This document shows, in pieces, positions 25,502 to 34,357 of a stretch of 64,000 bases of DNA. A program made the translations under genes and the position numbers. The stretch comes from Collimonas sp. OK412 (GTDB lineage Bacteria > Pseudomonadota > Gammaproteobacteria > Burkholderiales > Burkholderiaceae_D). Within the stretch, counting starts at the first letter, position 1; each line of letters begins with the position of its first letter. Where the stretch lies: assembly GCF_900112135.1 (NCBI RefSeq), contig NZ_FOLC01000001.1, positions 1 to 64,000 of the forward strand, given 5' to 3'. Below the pieces are notes generated by a model, which was given only the letters and a program-made list of their open reading frames with translations, had not been told where the DNA came from and made no database searches.

Positions 25502-26318
25502 TAACGTAGCCAATAGCATTGCCTTGCCAAAGAGCGCCGGCGCCATTGCTGCCATTGGTCAGGCCAAGAAATATCTGCCGCCGCGCTTGGGCGCGCTGGT
25601 CAATACGGACTTGGGTGTTGGCAATAAGCTCCTGAGTGGCGATCTCGGCGGCGCTGCGCTCTCTGTCCTGGATTCAGGCCTACTCGCGAATTATTTCCCG
25701 CGCGTGGATGGCCTGGCTGCGTTGGTAGCCTATTGGGCAACGCCGACGCCGCTATTGGGCGGCATTACGCCGGCGGAAGCTAAGGCGATATTTGATGAGT
25801 GCTCGGCAACCCGGTATGCCAAGAAAAACCTGTTTCTGATCGAAGTCACGGATCTGATGCCGTCCAGCATGGATTCGTTGGTGTCGAAGCTGATGACCGG
25901 CGACGGCGCCAGCATGTTTAACTTGTTTGCGACCGAGGCCAATTATTCACCCTGGACGATTACCGGCGACAAGGTACGGGTGGGATCGGGCTCAATCGAT
26001 TCGGTGCATAGCCTGGAATCTATTGATCTGCGACTCACGACCATGGACGATTCGGTGGGTACGCTCAAAAAATGGTTTGAATCGAAGGCGGCCGCGGCGA
26101 CCAAGCGGGACGGCTGCGTCGGCGTGCCCATCGAATACCTGGTCAAGATCCGTATCTTGCATTCGTTCATTACCGATGCCAGCAATCGCGGCGGCTACGA
26201 GAGCGTTCTATATATGCGTCCTGCCGGCATTGAATACGACCTGTCGCGGCGAGACGACACGGTGCAAGAAATTCAAATGACGTTCTCGCAGTTCGATTCC
26301 TTCTTTCCGGTAGCCTGA
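25488..26318 (+). CDS. tail-associated structural protein
   Basis: 276 aa. I choose the TTG at 25488 because GAGGAG lies seven bases upstream and the protein then begins MGLFDNVANSI. A farther ATG at 25431 would add a proline/arginine-rich leader that is a shadow of the portal frame. An N-terminal amphipathic region is followed at about 100 by strand-rich sequence (LFLIEVTDLM, IDLRLTTMDDSVGTLKKWFESK, VKIRILHSF), reminiscent of tube-fold baseplate proteins such as gp54 or gp19. Translationally coupled to the portal and two bases from the tape-measure gene. Confidence 0.45.
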   Translation: MGLFDNVANSIALPKSAGAIAAIGQAKKYLPPRLGALVNTDLGVGNKLLSGDLGGAALSVLDSGLLANYFPRVDGLAALVAYWATPTPLLGGITPAEAKAIFDECSATRYAKKNLFLIEVTDLMPSSMDSLVSKLMTGDGASMFNLFATEANYSPWTITGDKVRVGSGSIDSVHSLESIDLRLTTMDDSVGTLKKWFESKAAAATKRDGCVGVPIEYLVKIRILHSFITDASNRGGYESVLYMRPAGIEYDLSRRDDTVQEIQMTFSQFDSFFPVA

Positions 26319-26319
26319 C

Positions 26320-28665
26320 ATGACCATTCAATCCGATAGCTTTGGTTTCCTTGTCGGTGATCCCGCCGACTGGGGCGAAGCGCTTAAATTATGGACGGCT
26401 ATTCAGGATGACGTGCGTGGTATCCGCCAGGCGCTCACCTCAAGCGCTGTCGCCGCTAAACGGGCTACTCAGAGCAGCACGGCCCCAGCTCTTGCCTTGC
26501 CGCGCCGTCAAAGCGCCGCGGCTGCCAAGGTAGCACAGATCACCTCCAGGACGGTTGTGCAGCCTACGTCGTTGCTGAAGACGGCAGTTGTCAGCAAGGA
26601 TGTGCTACGGGCGGCCATTCCTGCAACAGTGCGTCGCGATGTCAATGGCAGGTTCGTGCGGACTGTTACGCCAAATGCGCCGCGCGCCGGACAAGATCAG
26701 TCGAAGGAACGCAATGAAAAGGGCGAAAGCACTGATGGCCGCTCGGCTGTTTCCGGGAGAATCGGCGCGGTGGGCGCCATGGCATCGAATGCGATTGACC
26801 GCACGCCGGATGTTGATCCTGCCATCGCCGCCGCCAAGGAACTCAGTGCGATTGTGACGCCGGTCGGACGTGGTTTCGGCAAGATGCTTGGCCGTGACGG
26901 GGAAGAAAAGAAGACAGTATGGTTCAAGCGACTCTGGACAGAGTTACGTGGGTTGCGCCGAGATGAGACGGAATTCAGCAAGGCGCAACTGCGCAAGCTG
27001 GCGGCGATTGAGAAGAAGCCCGCCGCCGGCAGCAGCTCAGGGGGATTGCTGAGCCGATTGGCGCCAAAAATTCCGGGATTTGGAATGCTGGGCAATTTGC
27101 TAGGCAAGGGTGGCAAGGGGTTGTTCGGGTTCGGCAAGGGCTTGTTCCGGCGCCTACCGTTGCTGGGCGCAATGCTGGCAGGCGGTTCCGCGCTGGCCAG
27201 CATGTTTGGTAACGACGATCCAGATCAAACATCGGCAGAAAATCGGAAAGGACGCTTTGCCGGTGCCGGCAGTGGCATCGGTACGTTGATCGGTGGCGGC
27301 ATAGGGTTGGCTTTTGGCGGCCCGATTGGCGCGATGGTCGGCGGTATTATCGGGGACAAGCTGGGTGAGGTCACGGGGGAATGGCTATCAACCTTTGACT
27401 GGAAAGCGATTGGCGAAAAGATCACGGCAACTTGGGATGCTGGCGTTCAGAAATTCAGTGACGGGTGGGATGCGATTTCGGGCTTTTTTAAGGATAAATT
27501 TGAGATTGCCAGGAATGCCGCCAATGTGGTGAAGAATCTCGCCGATCAGGCGGGAAACGCTGCTAACGATGTTGTCAAAGAAAAAACCGGTGTTGATGTC
27601 AAGGCAAACGTGACCAATGCTGCTACGGCAATCAAGAATACGGCTGTTGGTGCTATGGAAGTTGTCGACCAGCATGTGGTCAAGCCAGTGACTGCCGTCG
27701 CTGGCGCCGCTGCCAATTATGGGCAAGGGCGTGTTGCCAAGATGGCTGCACCGATTGGTCGTGTGGTCAATGAACGCTGGCAGGCTGCAAAGGACTATCT
27801 GGTCGGCGGAGCGAGTTCTGCCGGAGTTGATCCTGGTGTGGTGGCGCAGATCGCGCATTTCGAGAGTGGTTTCAATAAGGACGCCACCCCGATCCAGAAA
27901 AACGGCAAGAAGCTATCGAGCGCCCACGGCTACGGCCAGTTTATCGACGGGACTTGGACCGACATGATCAATAAATATGGCGGCAAGTATGGTATTGATG
28001 GCGCCGGGAAATTGTCGAAGCAAGATGCGGAGAAATATCGGAGCGACCCTAAAATTCAGGCTGGCATGTTGGCTGAATTTACCCGGGAGAATATTGAAAA
28101 GGGGAGGAAACTAGGTGGTACGGACGACGCGGCGAACGTCTATGCCTATCACAATCTCGGCGATGGTGATGCCAGCCGCATCCTGAAAGCGGTGAAAAAT
28201 AATTCGGAAACCTCGGTGCGAGATGCGCTGGTGGGTGGTCGTGAGGTTAGTGACAGCGAGCGCTTGCGGATTGAGGCCGTCATCAAAAACAACAAAAGCT
28301 TGTATGGTGACGGGACGATCTCTGCTGGTACCGCTTATCAAAATATGGGCAACAAAATGCGCATGGGCGAATTCTTCGCGCAGGATGCGAGAGCGATGCA
28401 GGCGAAGAGTGTTATGCCGTCGCTAGGGGAGACGCTGCAATCACCAGCTGTACCGAATATCTCTGCCGTCCCGAATATATCGACCGCGCCTGCAATAGCG
28501 AAGATGCCGAATATCCCCGAGATCGCGTCAATATCGCCGGCGACGCAACTCAATGCCAAGCCGTCGAGCACGTCGGTGACGGTCGTGGCGCCAAAGTCTG
28601 ACGTGGGGCAAGATTTACGTGACCGCAAAATTGCCCATGTGGTGACGGGTGGTATGTCACAGTGA
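26320..28665 (+). CDS. tape-measure protein with lytic transglycosylase domain
   Basis: 781 aa. Residues 1-240 are low-complexity and basic. Around 245-360 is a glycine-rich hydrophobic stretch (LLGAMLAGGSALASMF, GIGTLIGGGIGLAFGGPIGAMVGGIIGDKLG) typical of tape-measure proteins. A lysozyme-like transglycosylase domain spans about 490-640, with catalytic E515 in AHFESGFN and the SSAHGYGQFIDGTW signature. The C-terminus has repeated PNISA units and a conserved-looking VVAPKSDVGQDLRDRKIAHVVTGG tail. In phages of this type the protein sets tail length, is ejected first and opens peptidoglycan locally. Confidence 0.75.
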   Translation: MTIQSDSFGFLVGDPADWGEALKLWTAIQDDVRGIRQALTSSAVAAKRATQSSTAPALALPRRQSAAAAKVAQITSRTVVQPTSLLKTAVVSKDVLRAAIPATVRRDVNGRFVRTVTPNAPRAGQDQSKERNEKGESTDGRSAVSGRIGAVGAMASNAIDRTPDVDPAIAAAKELSAIVTPVGRGFGKMLGRDGEEKKTVWFKRLWTELRGLRRDETEFSKAQLRKLAAIEKKPAAGSSSGGLLSRLAPKIPGFGMLGNLLGKGGKGLFGFGKGLFRRLPLLGAMLAGGSALASMFGNDDPDQTSAENRKGRFAGAGSGIGTLIGGGIGLAFGGPIGAMVGGIIGDKLGEVTGEWLSTFDWKAIGEKITATWDAGVQKFSDGWDAISGFFKDKFEIARNAANVVKNLADQAGNAANDVVKEKTGVDVKANVTNAATAIKNTAVGAMEVVDQHVVKPVTAVAGAAANYGQGRVAKMAAPIGRVVNERWQAAKDYLVGGASSAGVDPGVVAQIAHFESGFNKDATPIQKNGKKLSSAHGYGQFIDGTWTDMINKYGGKYGIDGAGKLSKQDAEKYRSDPKIQAGMLAEFTRENIEKGRKLGGTDDAANVYAYHNLGDGDASRILKAVKNNSETSVRDALVGGREVSDSERLRIEAVIKNNKSLYGDGTISAGTAYQNMGNKMRMGEFFAQDARAMQAKSVMPSLGETLQSPAVPNISAVPNISTAPAIAKMPNIPEIASISPATQLNAKPSSTSVTVVAPKSDVGQDLRDRKIAHVVTGGMSQ

Positions 28666-28837
28666 GTGTAGGGTCTATATTTTTCGATTGGCACCTCTTT
28701 AGGGAGAGGCGATTAATTCCAAGACATGAACGCGTTGGCTTTGGCAGGAAGAGCTTTTTTGCGGTGTGGTATTGAATTGGTTGATAATAGGTTAATATAT
28801 ATTTCATTGCAATTAAGAAATATTCTTGGTGGGTCAT

Positions 28838-30340
28838 ATGCAAATATGCTTAAAGCAGCGGAATACCATTTTCGAAGCTCCTGAAGGTGCCATTTTTCCT
28901 TTAGTCGTTCTTCAGTGGGATAACTGGAATGATTTCAGCTATAGCACGGTATTTATGGCATTCATTTTCCATTCGGCTAAATACGACGATTTCACGGCTC
29001 TTGGCGTTATAAAAATCCAGTATCTTGGTCAGACGAAGGCTGACTACACGTTTTCTCAAGAGCTGGTTGGGCCATTCTCGTTAGCGGATTTTCCAAAGCA
29101 CTTCTGCTCCTTAGGGGGGCAGATGGAATATTATAAAAATCTAAAAAAATTAGATGATATTGGGCTGGCAATCGACTATCTCGAAACTATGCGGGATGCG
29201 GCTTTTAATCCTGAGATACGTAATATGTTTCAAGATGATGATTGCTTTAAGATATCTTTGCTTCGTGAATCAGAGGCGAGGATTGCTTTAGATAAAGGCG
29301 GTGATCTTTTCGGACGAATTGCAACTCTTGTCAATTCGTTCGCAGCCGAAATTCGCCTTCCAGGATCAAGCGATTCTCATAAATTTGAATTCGATTTTTC
29401 CGAGTTTCACGGTTTACCTCATCGTTTGCACGCGATGGTCGGATTGAACGGTGTCGGGAAAACTCAGGTCATGGCACGACTAGCTATGCTGATGAGTCGT
29501 TTTTCGAAAAAAAATGAAAAGGAGAAAACTTCGACGCTTGAGACGGAGGGAGCACTTTCGCCTGTGCCATCTATATACAATGTAGTCGCCATTTCGTTTA
29601 GCGCTTTCGATGAATTTGAACGGCCTACGATCTTGCAAGGCGAAAAATTTCGCTATAGCTATTGCGGATTAAGAAGCCAGAGGGGACGCCTGTTAAGCGA
29701 GGATGATCTCTTGGAAAATATTCGTCGAATAGTCACCGACGAACTAGATGATGGCAAGCGCCTAGTACTCGCTGAAGCTCTGACCCAAATCATTAGAGTA
29801 GAAAACATACAGTCCTTCGTTAATGATCCAGAAGGGCATCGTACGCTCTATGAACGGTTAAGCGCAGGGCAGCGCATTGCGTTGAATGCCCTCTGTCATA
29901 CTTTGGCAAAATTAGAACCTAGAACGCTTGTTCTTTTCGATGAGCCGGAATTGCATCTTCATCCGCAGTTGCTTACCACAATGATGTCGGCTTTTATGGA
30001 TCTGTTGAAGCTGTACGATTCATTTGCGGTCGTAGCCACGCATTCTCCGATTGTCATTCAGCAAATCCCAAGTCGTTGTGTGCATATTGTGCGTCGAGAT
30101 AGGATGAAGCCTATGGTATTGAAACCCAGATTTGAGGCCTTTGGTGAAACACTGACGGAAATTACTCGTCAGGTATTTACCTCCACCGAATCTGACCGCG
30201 ACTATAAAACCACCTTAGACGTACTACTCAAAGATAACGGCAATGATGTCGAGCGAGTCGAAGCCATTTTCGACGGTAAACTGAGTATGAATGCGAGGAT
30301 TTATTTAGAGTCGCGACGCGAATCGACGGCGGAGAAATAA
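28838..30340 (+). CDS. Septu-like AAA ATPase (PtuA-like)
   Basis: 500 aa from the ATG at 28838, which has GGTGGG four bases upstream; TTG and GTG codons just before it are alternatives. Walker A is GLNGVGKTQ (K208, T209). The ABC-type signature is LSAGQRIALNAL, Walker B is LVLFDEPELHLHP (D368, E369) and the H-loop is VVATHSPIVIQQ, the OLD/SMC-like set found in PtuA and other defence ATPases. The 200 residues before Walker A are specific to the protein. It is AT-rich compared with the flanking structural genes and is followed one base later by an HNH nuclease gene, the pairing that defines Septu. The 172-bp gap upstream is AT-rich, with a weak TTGAAT (28772) and TAATAT (28793) pair 15 bp apart as a possible own promoter. 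Confidence 0.78.
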   Translation: MQICLKQRNTIFEAPEGAIFPLVVLQWDNWNDFSYSTVFMAFIFHSAKYDDFTALGVIKIQYLGQTKADYTFSQELVGPFSLADFPKHFCSLGGQMEYYKNLKKLDDIGLAIDYLETMRDAAFNPEIRNMFQDDDCFKISLLRESEARIALDKGGDLFGRIATLVNSFAAEIRLPGSSDSHKFEFDFSEFHGLPHRLHAMVGLNGVGKTQVMARLAMLMSRFSKKNEKEKTSTLETEGALSPVPSIYNVVAISFSAFDEFERPTILQGEKFRYSYCGLRSQRGRLLSEDDLLENIRRIVTDELDDGKRLVLAEALTQIIRVENIQSFVNDPEGHRTLYERLSAGQRIALNALCHTLAKLEPRTLVLFDEPELHLHPQLLTTMMSAFMDLLKLYDSFAVVATHSPIVIQQIPSRCVHIVRRDRMKPMVLKPRFEAFGETLTEITRQVFTSTESDRDYKTTLDVLLKDNGNDVERVEAIFDGKLSMNARIYLESRRESTAEK

Positions 30341-30341
30341 C

Positions 30342-31244
30342 GTGCGTCCTCAAATACTGCCGGCGTTGAACTACAGTCAATATTCGGAAGAAATAATTAA
30401 TTCAAAGCACACGAGTCAGAGACGGCGACTAAAAGCAGAGAAGGCGGTGGTCGATGCGAGAGTGCAGACCATGGTGCCTGCATTGACTAATCTGCAGTCT
30501 ATCGCTAAGGTGGGTTGGCGGACCATGACAAGTAAGGCACTTAAAGGGTGCTATGAGTCTTCGACAAAAGCACTTGGGGTATTGAAAGATCAAATACTTG
30601 ATGATCTGGAGCGGCAAGGCTCGGTCAATATCGAGAAATGTCCGTACTGTATGTTGCAATCCCCATCGACGTGGGACCATTATTTTCCGCAAGCGCATTA
30701 TCCAGAGTTTTCGATTTACCACGGAAATCTCGTATATGTCTGTTCTGATTGTAATCACGAAAAAAGCGATCACTATAGCGAGGTGCAACTTGAGTATTTG
30801 CATCCCTATTTTTACGGAAATGTCGCCACAGTCATTTTGTTTTGCAAAGCACATATTAGAAATGGGAAGCTTGGTTTTCGCTTTTATTCTGCGACCGCAG
30901 ATCCAGCATTCGCTGCCCTTGCAGTTATCGGGCAACGACATATCGTGAATCTCAAGCTGGAAATTGCCTTTCAAAGTGAAAGCTCTACTGTCGTGAGCGA
31001 TTTTTTGTCGTCAATTAAGGAAGATTTTCCGCAGGGGATTAGCGCGGAGCAATTAGACAGATTGGTGCGCAAAAATTATCGCATGGTTGAATCTGCTTAC
31101 GGGCCTAATGCCTGGGAGGCTCGCTTGTGGCATGCCATCGTTTCTTTCGCCGAATTCCATGACTATGTAAGCGTTCAACTGCCGCTACTTCCTGTTCGAC
31201 ACCGCGATGGAATAGATCAGATAGCACCTGCACCGCCCAATTAG
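30342..31244 (+). CDS. Septu-like HNH endonuclease (PtuB-like)
   Basis: 300 aa, GTG start one base after the ATPase stop. The HNH core has a four-cysteine zinc site: CPYC (C100, C103) and CSDCN (C134, C137). The catalytic DHYFP (D112, H113) lies between, with YPEFSIYHGNLVYVCSDCNHEKSD forming the second strand and helix. The form D-H-Y-x-P then N-L then C-x-x-C-N-x-x-K is that of PtuB/HNH nucleases from Septu systems. The N-terminal 90 residues are helical and basic; the C-terminal 130 are strand/helix of unknown role. In Septu the ATPase controls the nuclease, which attacks nucleic acid on infection; activity here is inferred. Confidence 0.78.
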   Translation: MRPQILPALNYSQYSEEIINSKHTSQRRRLKAEKAVVDARVQTMVPALTNLQSIAKVGWRTMTSKALKGCYESSTKALGVLKDQILDDLERQGSVNIEKCPYCMLQSPSTWDHYFPQAHYPEFSIYHGNLVYVCSDCNHEKSDHYSEVQLEYLHPYFYGNVATVILFCKAHIRNGKLGFRFYSATADPAFAALAVIGQRHIVNLKLEIAFQSESSTVVSDFLSSIKEDFPQGISAEQLDRLVRKNYRMVESAYGPNAWEARLWHAIVSFAEFHDYVSVQLPLLPVRHRDGIDQIAPAPPN

Positions 31245-31293
31245 GCAATGTCGTCTTCTCGGCAGAGTTAGAATAAGGCCGTTTTTTCAAACT

Positions 31294-31334
31294 GGAAAAC
31301 ACCCGCAAGTCATCCCCTCATTAGCGAATAAAGT
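31294..31334 (+). promoter_or_regulatory. phage-type promoter motif, copy 5
   Basis: GGAAAAC at 31294-31300 followed by ACCC, with TAAAGT (4 of 6 to TATAAT) starting 35 bp after the first G. A 7-bp inverted repeat (AAGTTAG 31331-31337, CTAACTT 31347-31353) overlaps its downstream edge and would lie in the 5' leader. It restarts transcription of the structural genes directly after the Septu pair. Confidence 0.4.
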
Positions 31335-31370
31335 TAGGCCCATCATCTAACTTACCCGCATGAGGGCACC

Positions 31371-31859
31371 ATGACCGTATCCAATCCCGCTTACCTGCAG
31401 AGCCTGTACAACATCACCCGGGCGATGGGCGATAAAGCCATTTCCAGCGATGCAGCCTTTGAAATCGAAGGCTTCGAGCAGATGTGGCTGCTGACTAAGC
31501 AATTCCCATGGCCTGAACTATCGAGCGCCGGTGAAATTGAAGTGCCGATGCCGCTGGGTTCGGCGAAGTGGGAGGCGCAGCAGGTCAAGATCAACCAGCA
31601 AGGTCAAATCACCTTGATGGAGACCAAGGCCGGCCACGTCTCTAAAATGATGCTGAACCTGATTCGTACCGGCGGCAAATTCAATGCCAAGGTGTACGAA
31701 GGCACGCCGTCCCAGTTCTCAGTCGCCAAGCCGATTTACGATTGCTTTATCCAGTTGGATAACCCGGATCGTGATTGGGAAAACCGTTCTCAGGTGCTGA
31801 ATATCTCGGGAACGCTGTTTTTCCATTACTTCAACGAAGAAATTCCAGGCAATATTTAA
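31371..31859 (+). CDS. putative tail tube-like protein
   Basis: 162 aa, close to the length of T4-type tail tube proteins. Strand-rich with LSSAGEIEVPMPLGSAKWEAQQVKINQQGQITLMETKAG and a C-terminal strand region (VLNISGTLFFHYFNEEIPG). GAGGG lies five bases before the ATG. It leads a group encoding hub and spike, which suits a tube, initiator or baseplate tube-fold role. The family is not certain; it is not next to the sheath gene as is usual for tube proteins. Confidence 0.4.
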   Translation: MTVSNPAYLQSLYNITRAMGDKAISSDAAFEIEGFEQMWLLTKQFPWPELSSAGEIEVPMPLGSAKWEAQQVKINQQGQITLMETKAGHVSKMMLNLIRTGGKFNAKVYEGTPSQFSVAKPIYDCFIQLDNPDRDWENRSQVLNISGTLFFHYFNEEIPGNI

Positions 31860-31864
31860 GCGCC

Positions 31865-32350
31865 ATGGCGGAGTTGTCTAAAACGCTGAAGGAGCTGGCT
31901 TTGCTCTTCTGTGCCAAAGAGCGACCGGTGGGCATCGTGCTGGAAGAGGAAACGGTACTCGCCCAGGCGCTGGCCGCCGCCAGGTATTGCGGTGGCTACG
32001 GACCATTCGATGCTTTGCTGCCGGCGGCTCCGGTCGCGGCGATGTTGCCTGAGATGCATGATCCCAGGGAGTCGTCTTCGTCGTATCCACGTTTTCCTGT
32101 GCCAGACAATCTGTATCCAACGAGCGATTTTGTCGAGATTGACACGCCGCTGACGCAGAGCGAATGGGCGATTGTGCGTCCATTGTTCATTCTCTACGTC
32201 GAGCGAGAAAACGCCGTCTATCTGGAAGCGTCTCGTTCCCTTGGCGTCGATGTCTACGGCCGCTCGGCGTCCGAGATCGCCCAGGATATCGTTCAAAAAG
32301 AGATGGATGTCCAGCGCTTGATGTTCTGCATGCCGATCGTGACGGTATAG
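31865..32350 (+). CDS. phage tail/baseplate protein of unknown function
   Basis: 161 aa. The ATG at 31865, five bases after the previous stop, is preferred to an earlier in-frame codon at 31775 that lies inside the preceding gene. Mostly helical with a long C-terminal helix (VYGRSASEIAQDIVQKEMDVQRLMF). Its place between a tube-like protein and a hub-like protein suggests a tail assembly or baseplate role. No family recognised. Confidence 0.45.
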   Translation: MAELSKTLKELALLFCAKERPVGIVLEEETVLAQALAAARYCGGYGPFDALLPAAPVAAMLPEMHDPRESSSSYPRFPVPDNLYPTSDFVEIDTPLTQSEWAIVRPLFILYVERENAVYLEASRSLGVDVYGRSASEIAQDIVQKEMDVQRLMFCMPIVTV

Positions 32351-32353
32351 CGC

Positions 32354-33247
32354 ATGCAACTGATTTTGTCCTCAGGCACGGTGCTGCGCGGCGATCTGTT
32401 GCTGAGCGCCTGCCTACATTCCGATCTGGCGCCGGTGCCGATGACGCTGGAAGCGGTCGTCAGGGCGACAGAGGCAACGGTAGCGGGGCTCAAGCAAGGT
32501 GAAACCATCAGCATAGCCAGTGAGGGCTACGTATTTCGCGTTGTTCAGGTTCAGCGCAGCAAGGTGTCGGCCAACGTCCAGGGCAGCGACCAGATGGCCG
32601 TTTTACACATCGTGGCGCTGTTTGAGCCTTGTCATCAGATCGCGTTCCGTCGCAAGATTGCAGTGATCAAGGAAGGGGCGACGCTAGGCAGTATCTATGG
32701 CGCGTGCGGTGCACGCGTCAAAATCAACGCGGATTATCCGATTGCACGCTTTGCCTGTTATGCCGGCGGCGTGCCGAGCTACGAAGTCGCCAAGGTGTTG
32801 CAGGAAGAGGGCGGCGCGATTTATACCGATGGCCGTGAAGTCACGTTCATTCGCCTGCAGGACATTTTCAAGCAAGAACCGATTTTGCGCCTGGAGCAAG
32901 ATACGAGTGAGAATATCGATAGCGGTTTCATGGAGCGCCACGAGGTGCCGTCTTTCTTTTCGACGGATGCCTCCGGTGCGTTCGTCTATGGTAATCGCTC
33001 CAAGGTACGCGCTATCGGCTATCAACCAAGGACCGATACCCGCATGCTGTGGAACATGACGCGCGCACTGATTCAGAAAAAAATCTTGAAATCGGACTAT
33101 TTACCTACCGTCAATGCCGGCAAGGTCATTCAGATAGAGCGCGTCAACTACGCCATCATCACCGCTGCACATGCCTTCGAGAGCGGATCGGACGGCGGCG
33201 ATAGCCGCCTGTATTCCAAGTTCTGGCTTGGCACGCTGGAGGAATAA
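32354..33247 (+). CDS. putative baseplate hub protein
   Basis: 297 aa, four bases after the previous gene. The strand-rich N-terminus and the location immediately upstream of the spike gene match the hub position (gp27/GpD-like) of contractile tails. The segment VKINADYPIARFACYAGGVPSYEVAKVLQEEGGAIYTDGREVTFI resembles the LysM-like/late-control region of GpD proteins (a short helix pair before a beta barrel). The hub threads DNA or cargo from the tube to the spike. Assigned mainly by position and length. Confidence 0.5.
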   Translation: MQLILSSGTVLRGDLLLSACLHSDLAPVPMTLEAVVRATEATVAGLKQGETISIASEGYVFRVVQVQRSKVSANVQGSDQMAVLHIVALFEPCHQIAFRRKIAVIKEGATLGSIYGACGARVKINADYPIARFACYAGGVPSYEVAKVLQEEGGAIYTDGREVTFIRLQDIFKQEPILRLEQDTSENIDSGFMERHEVPSFFSTDASGAFVYGNRSKVRAIGYQPRTDTRMLWNMTRALIQKKILKSDYLPTVNAGKVIQIERVNYAIITAAHAFESGSDGGDSRLYSKFWLGTLEE

Positions 33248-33250
33248 CGC

Positions 33251-33844
33251 ATGCTGCCTTCACGTATCCCTGGCATCGTCCGGTCCTATCTGGCGGTTTC
33301 GCGCGAGTGTCGTGTCGAAATCCCCGGCCTGACAGATGGCGCCGATGTGCTGCCGCTGGCGGAAATTGAGTATCCGATTGGCGACAAGAGCAAAGCGGCC
33401 AGCCATGCTACCGAGATCGAGATCGTGCCAGGTGATCTTGTCTGGCTGGCATTCGAGGGCGGCGATCCGCGCTATCCGATCATTACCGGCTTTCGCAATG
33501 CTAGGGCCGGCAACGCGATTGACTGGCGGCGCTGGCATCACGCGAACATCGAATTGACCGCGGACGGGATATTCCGTGTCAACTGCGCACGCTACGAGAT
33601 CAATGCCAGCGAAATGGTCGACGTGAAGACGCCGCAGGCGACGTTTTCTGAGAAGGTGACGTCTGTCGGCTTGCTTACCTATCAGGCTGGGCTGGCGGGA
33701 TCTAACGGTGGTGGCGGCCCAGGAGCGCAAATTCAAGGTGGCATTGAGAATACCGGTGGCGAGATTGTCAGCAACGGCATCGGGGTGGAATCGCATCATC
33801 ACGAAGAACACGACGGCCCACCGACTGGCCGGGCGAAAGCATAA
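33251..33844 (+). CDS. baseplate spike protein (gpV/gp45-like)
   Basis: 197 aa. An N-terminal OB-fold-like part (CRVEIPGLTDGADVLPLAEIEYPIGD, then VPGDLVWLAFEGGDPRYPIITGFR, a classic GpV signature) is followed by a short beta-helical repeat region and ends with IGVESHHHEEHDGPPTGRAKA. That histidine-rich apex followed by a TG.A tail is the iron-binding tip of P2 GpV/Mu gp45 spikes, which pierce the outer membrane. It lies directly after the putative hub gene. Confidence 0.8.
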   Translation: MLPSRIPGIVRSYLAVSRECRVEIPGLTDGADVLPLAEIEYPIGDKSKAASHATEIEIVPGDLVWLAFEGGDPRYPIITGFRNARAGNAIDWRRWHHANIELTADGIFRVNCARYEINASEMVDVKTPQATFSEKVTSVGLLTYQAGLAGSNGGGGPGAQIQGGIENTGGEIVSNGIGVESHHHEEHDGPPTGRAKA

Positions 33845-33865
33845 TTAAATTCACTTAGGATAGAA

Positions 33866-34357
33866 ATGGCAAAGAACCTCATTTTCAGTTTTGACGACAT
33901 GGGCAGTAAGAAAGACGCAGCAACCAGGGCGGTAGTGCGCTACTTCGCGCGTGCGGGCTCCCATATCGTCCAGGGCGACGTGTCGCCCAATATCAAGCGC
34001 TCATCCGGCGTGTCCTATCGGGAAATGCTGCTGACGTTCGCCGATAGCCAGGTGGTGACGTTTTCCATTAAACAATCTGGAGATATATTTCAGGTCAAGT
34101 TGAACGGGAAGAGTGTTCCTCTAAAGCATCAGGACGACCAGGTGGCGGCCATCGGCGAGATGGTCGGCATGATGGATGCCGGTCGCTCGAAATTCCAGGC
34201 CGCCATGGCGAAGGTGCGTATCCAGTTACCCGACAGCATACGGACGGCGGCGCCTAAACTCGAAGTCGCGCTGCAGGAAAAGGTGAATGCGTTGGACGAA
34301 GCTATTGCCGTAATTAAGGAAGAAATTACGGCAATAGGAAAAATTACGTATTCTTAA
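33866..34357 (+). CDS. DarA-N-like defence-against-restriction protein
   Basis: 163 aa. The central part (VSYREMLLTFADSQVVTFSIKQSGDIFQVKLNGKSVPLKHQDDQVAAIGEM) matches my memory of the N-terminal domain of P1 DarA-related proteins. The C-terminal half is helical (KFQAAMAKVRIQLPDSIRTAAPKLEVALQEKV). In P1, DarA is carried in the head and injected with DNA to protect it from type I restriction. Here the domain is free-standing and lies 10 kb from the DarB-like giant gene. Its 3' end overlaps the convergent gene at 34344-34754 by 14 bases. Confidence 0.6.
   Translation: MAKNLIFSFDDMGSKKDAATRAVVRYFARAGSHIVQGDVSPNIKRSSGVSYREMLLTFADSQVVTFSIKQSGDIFQVKLNGKSVPLKHQDDQVAAIGEMVGMMDAGRSKFQAAMAKVRIQLPDSIRTAAPKLEVALQEKVNALDEAIAVIKEEITAIGKITYS

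Noticed and set aside
31778-31784. GGAAAAC within the tube-like gene
   Set aside because: No -10-like hexamer 35 bp downstream and no gene start nearby.
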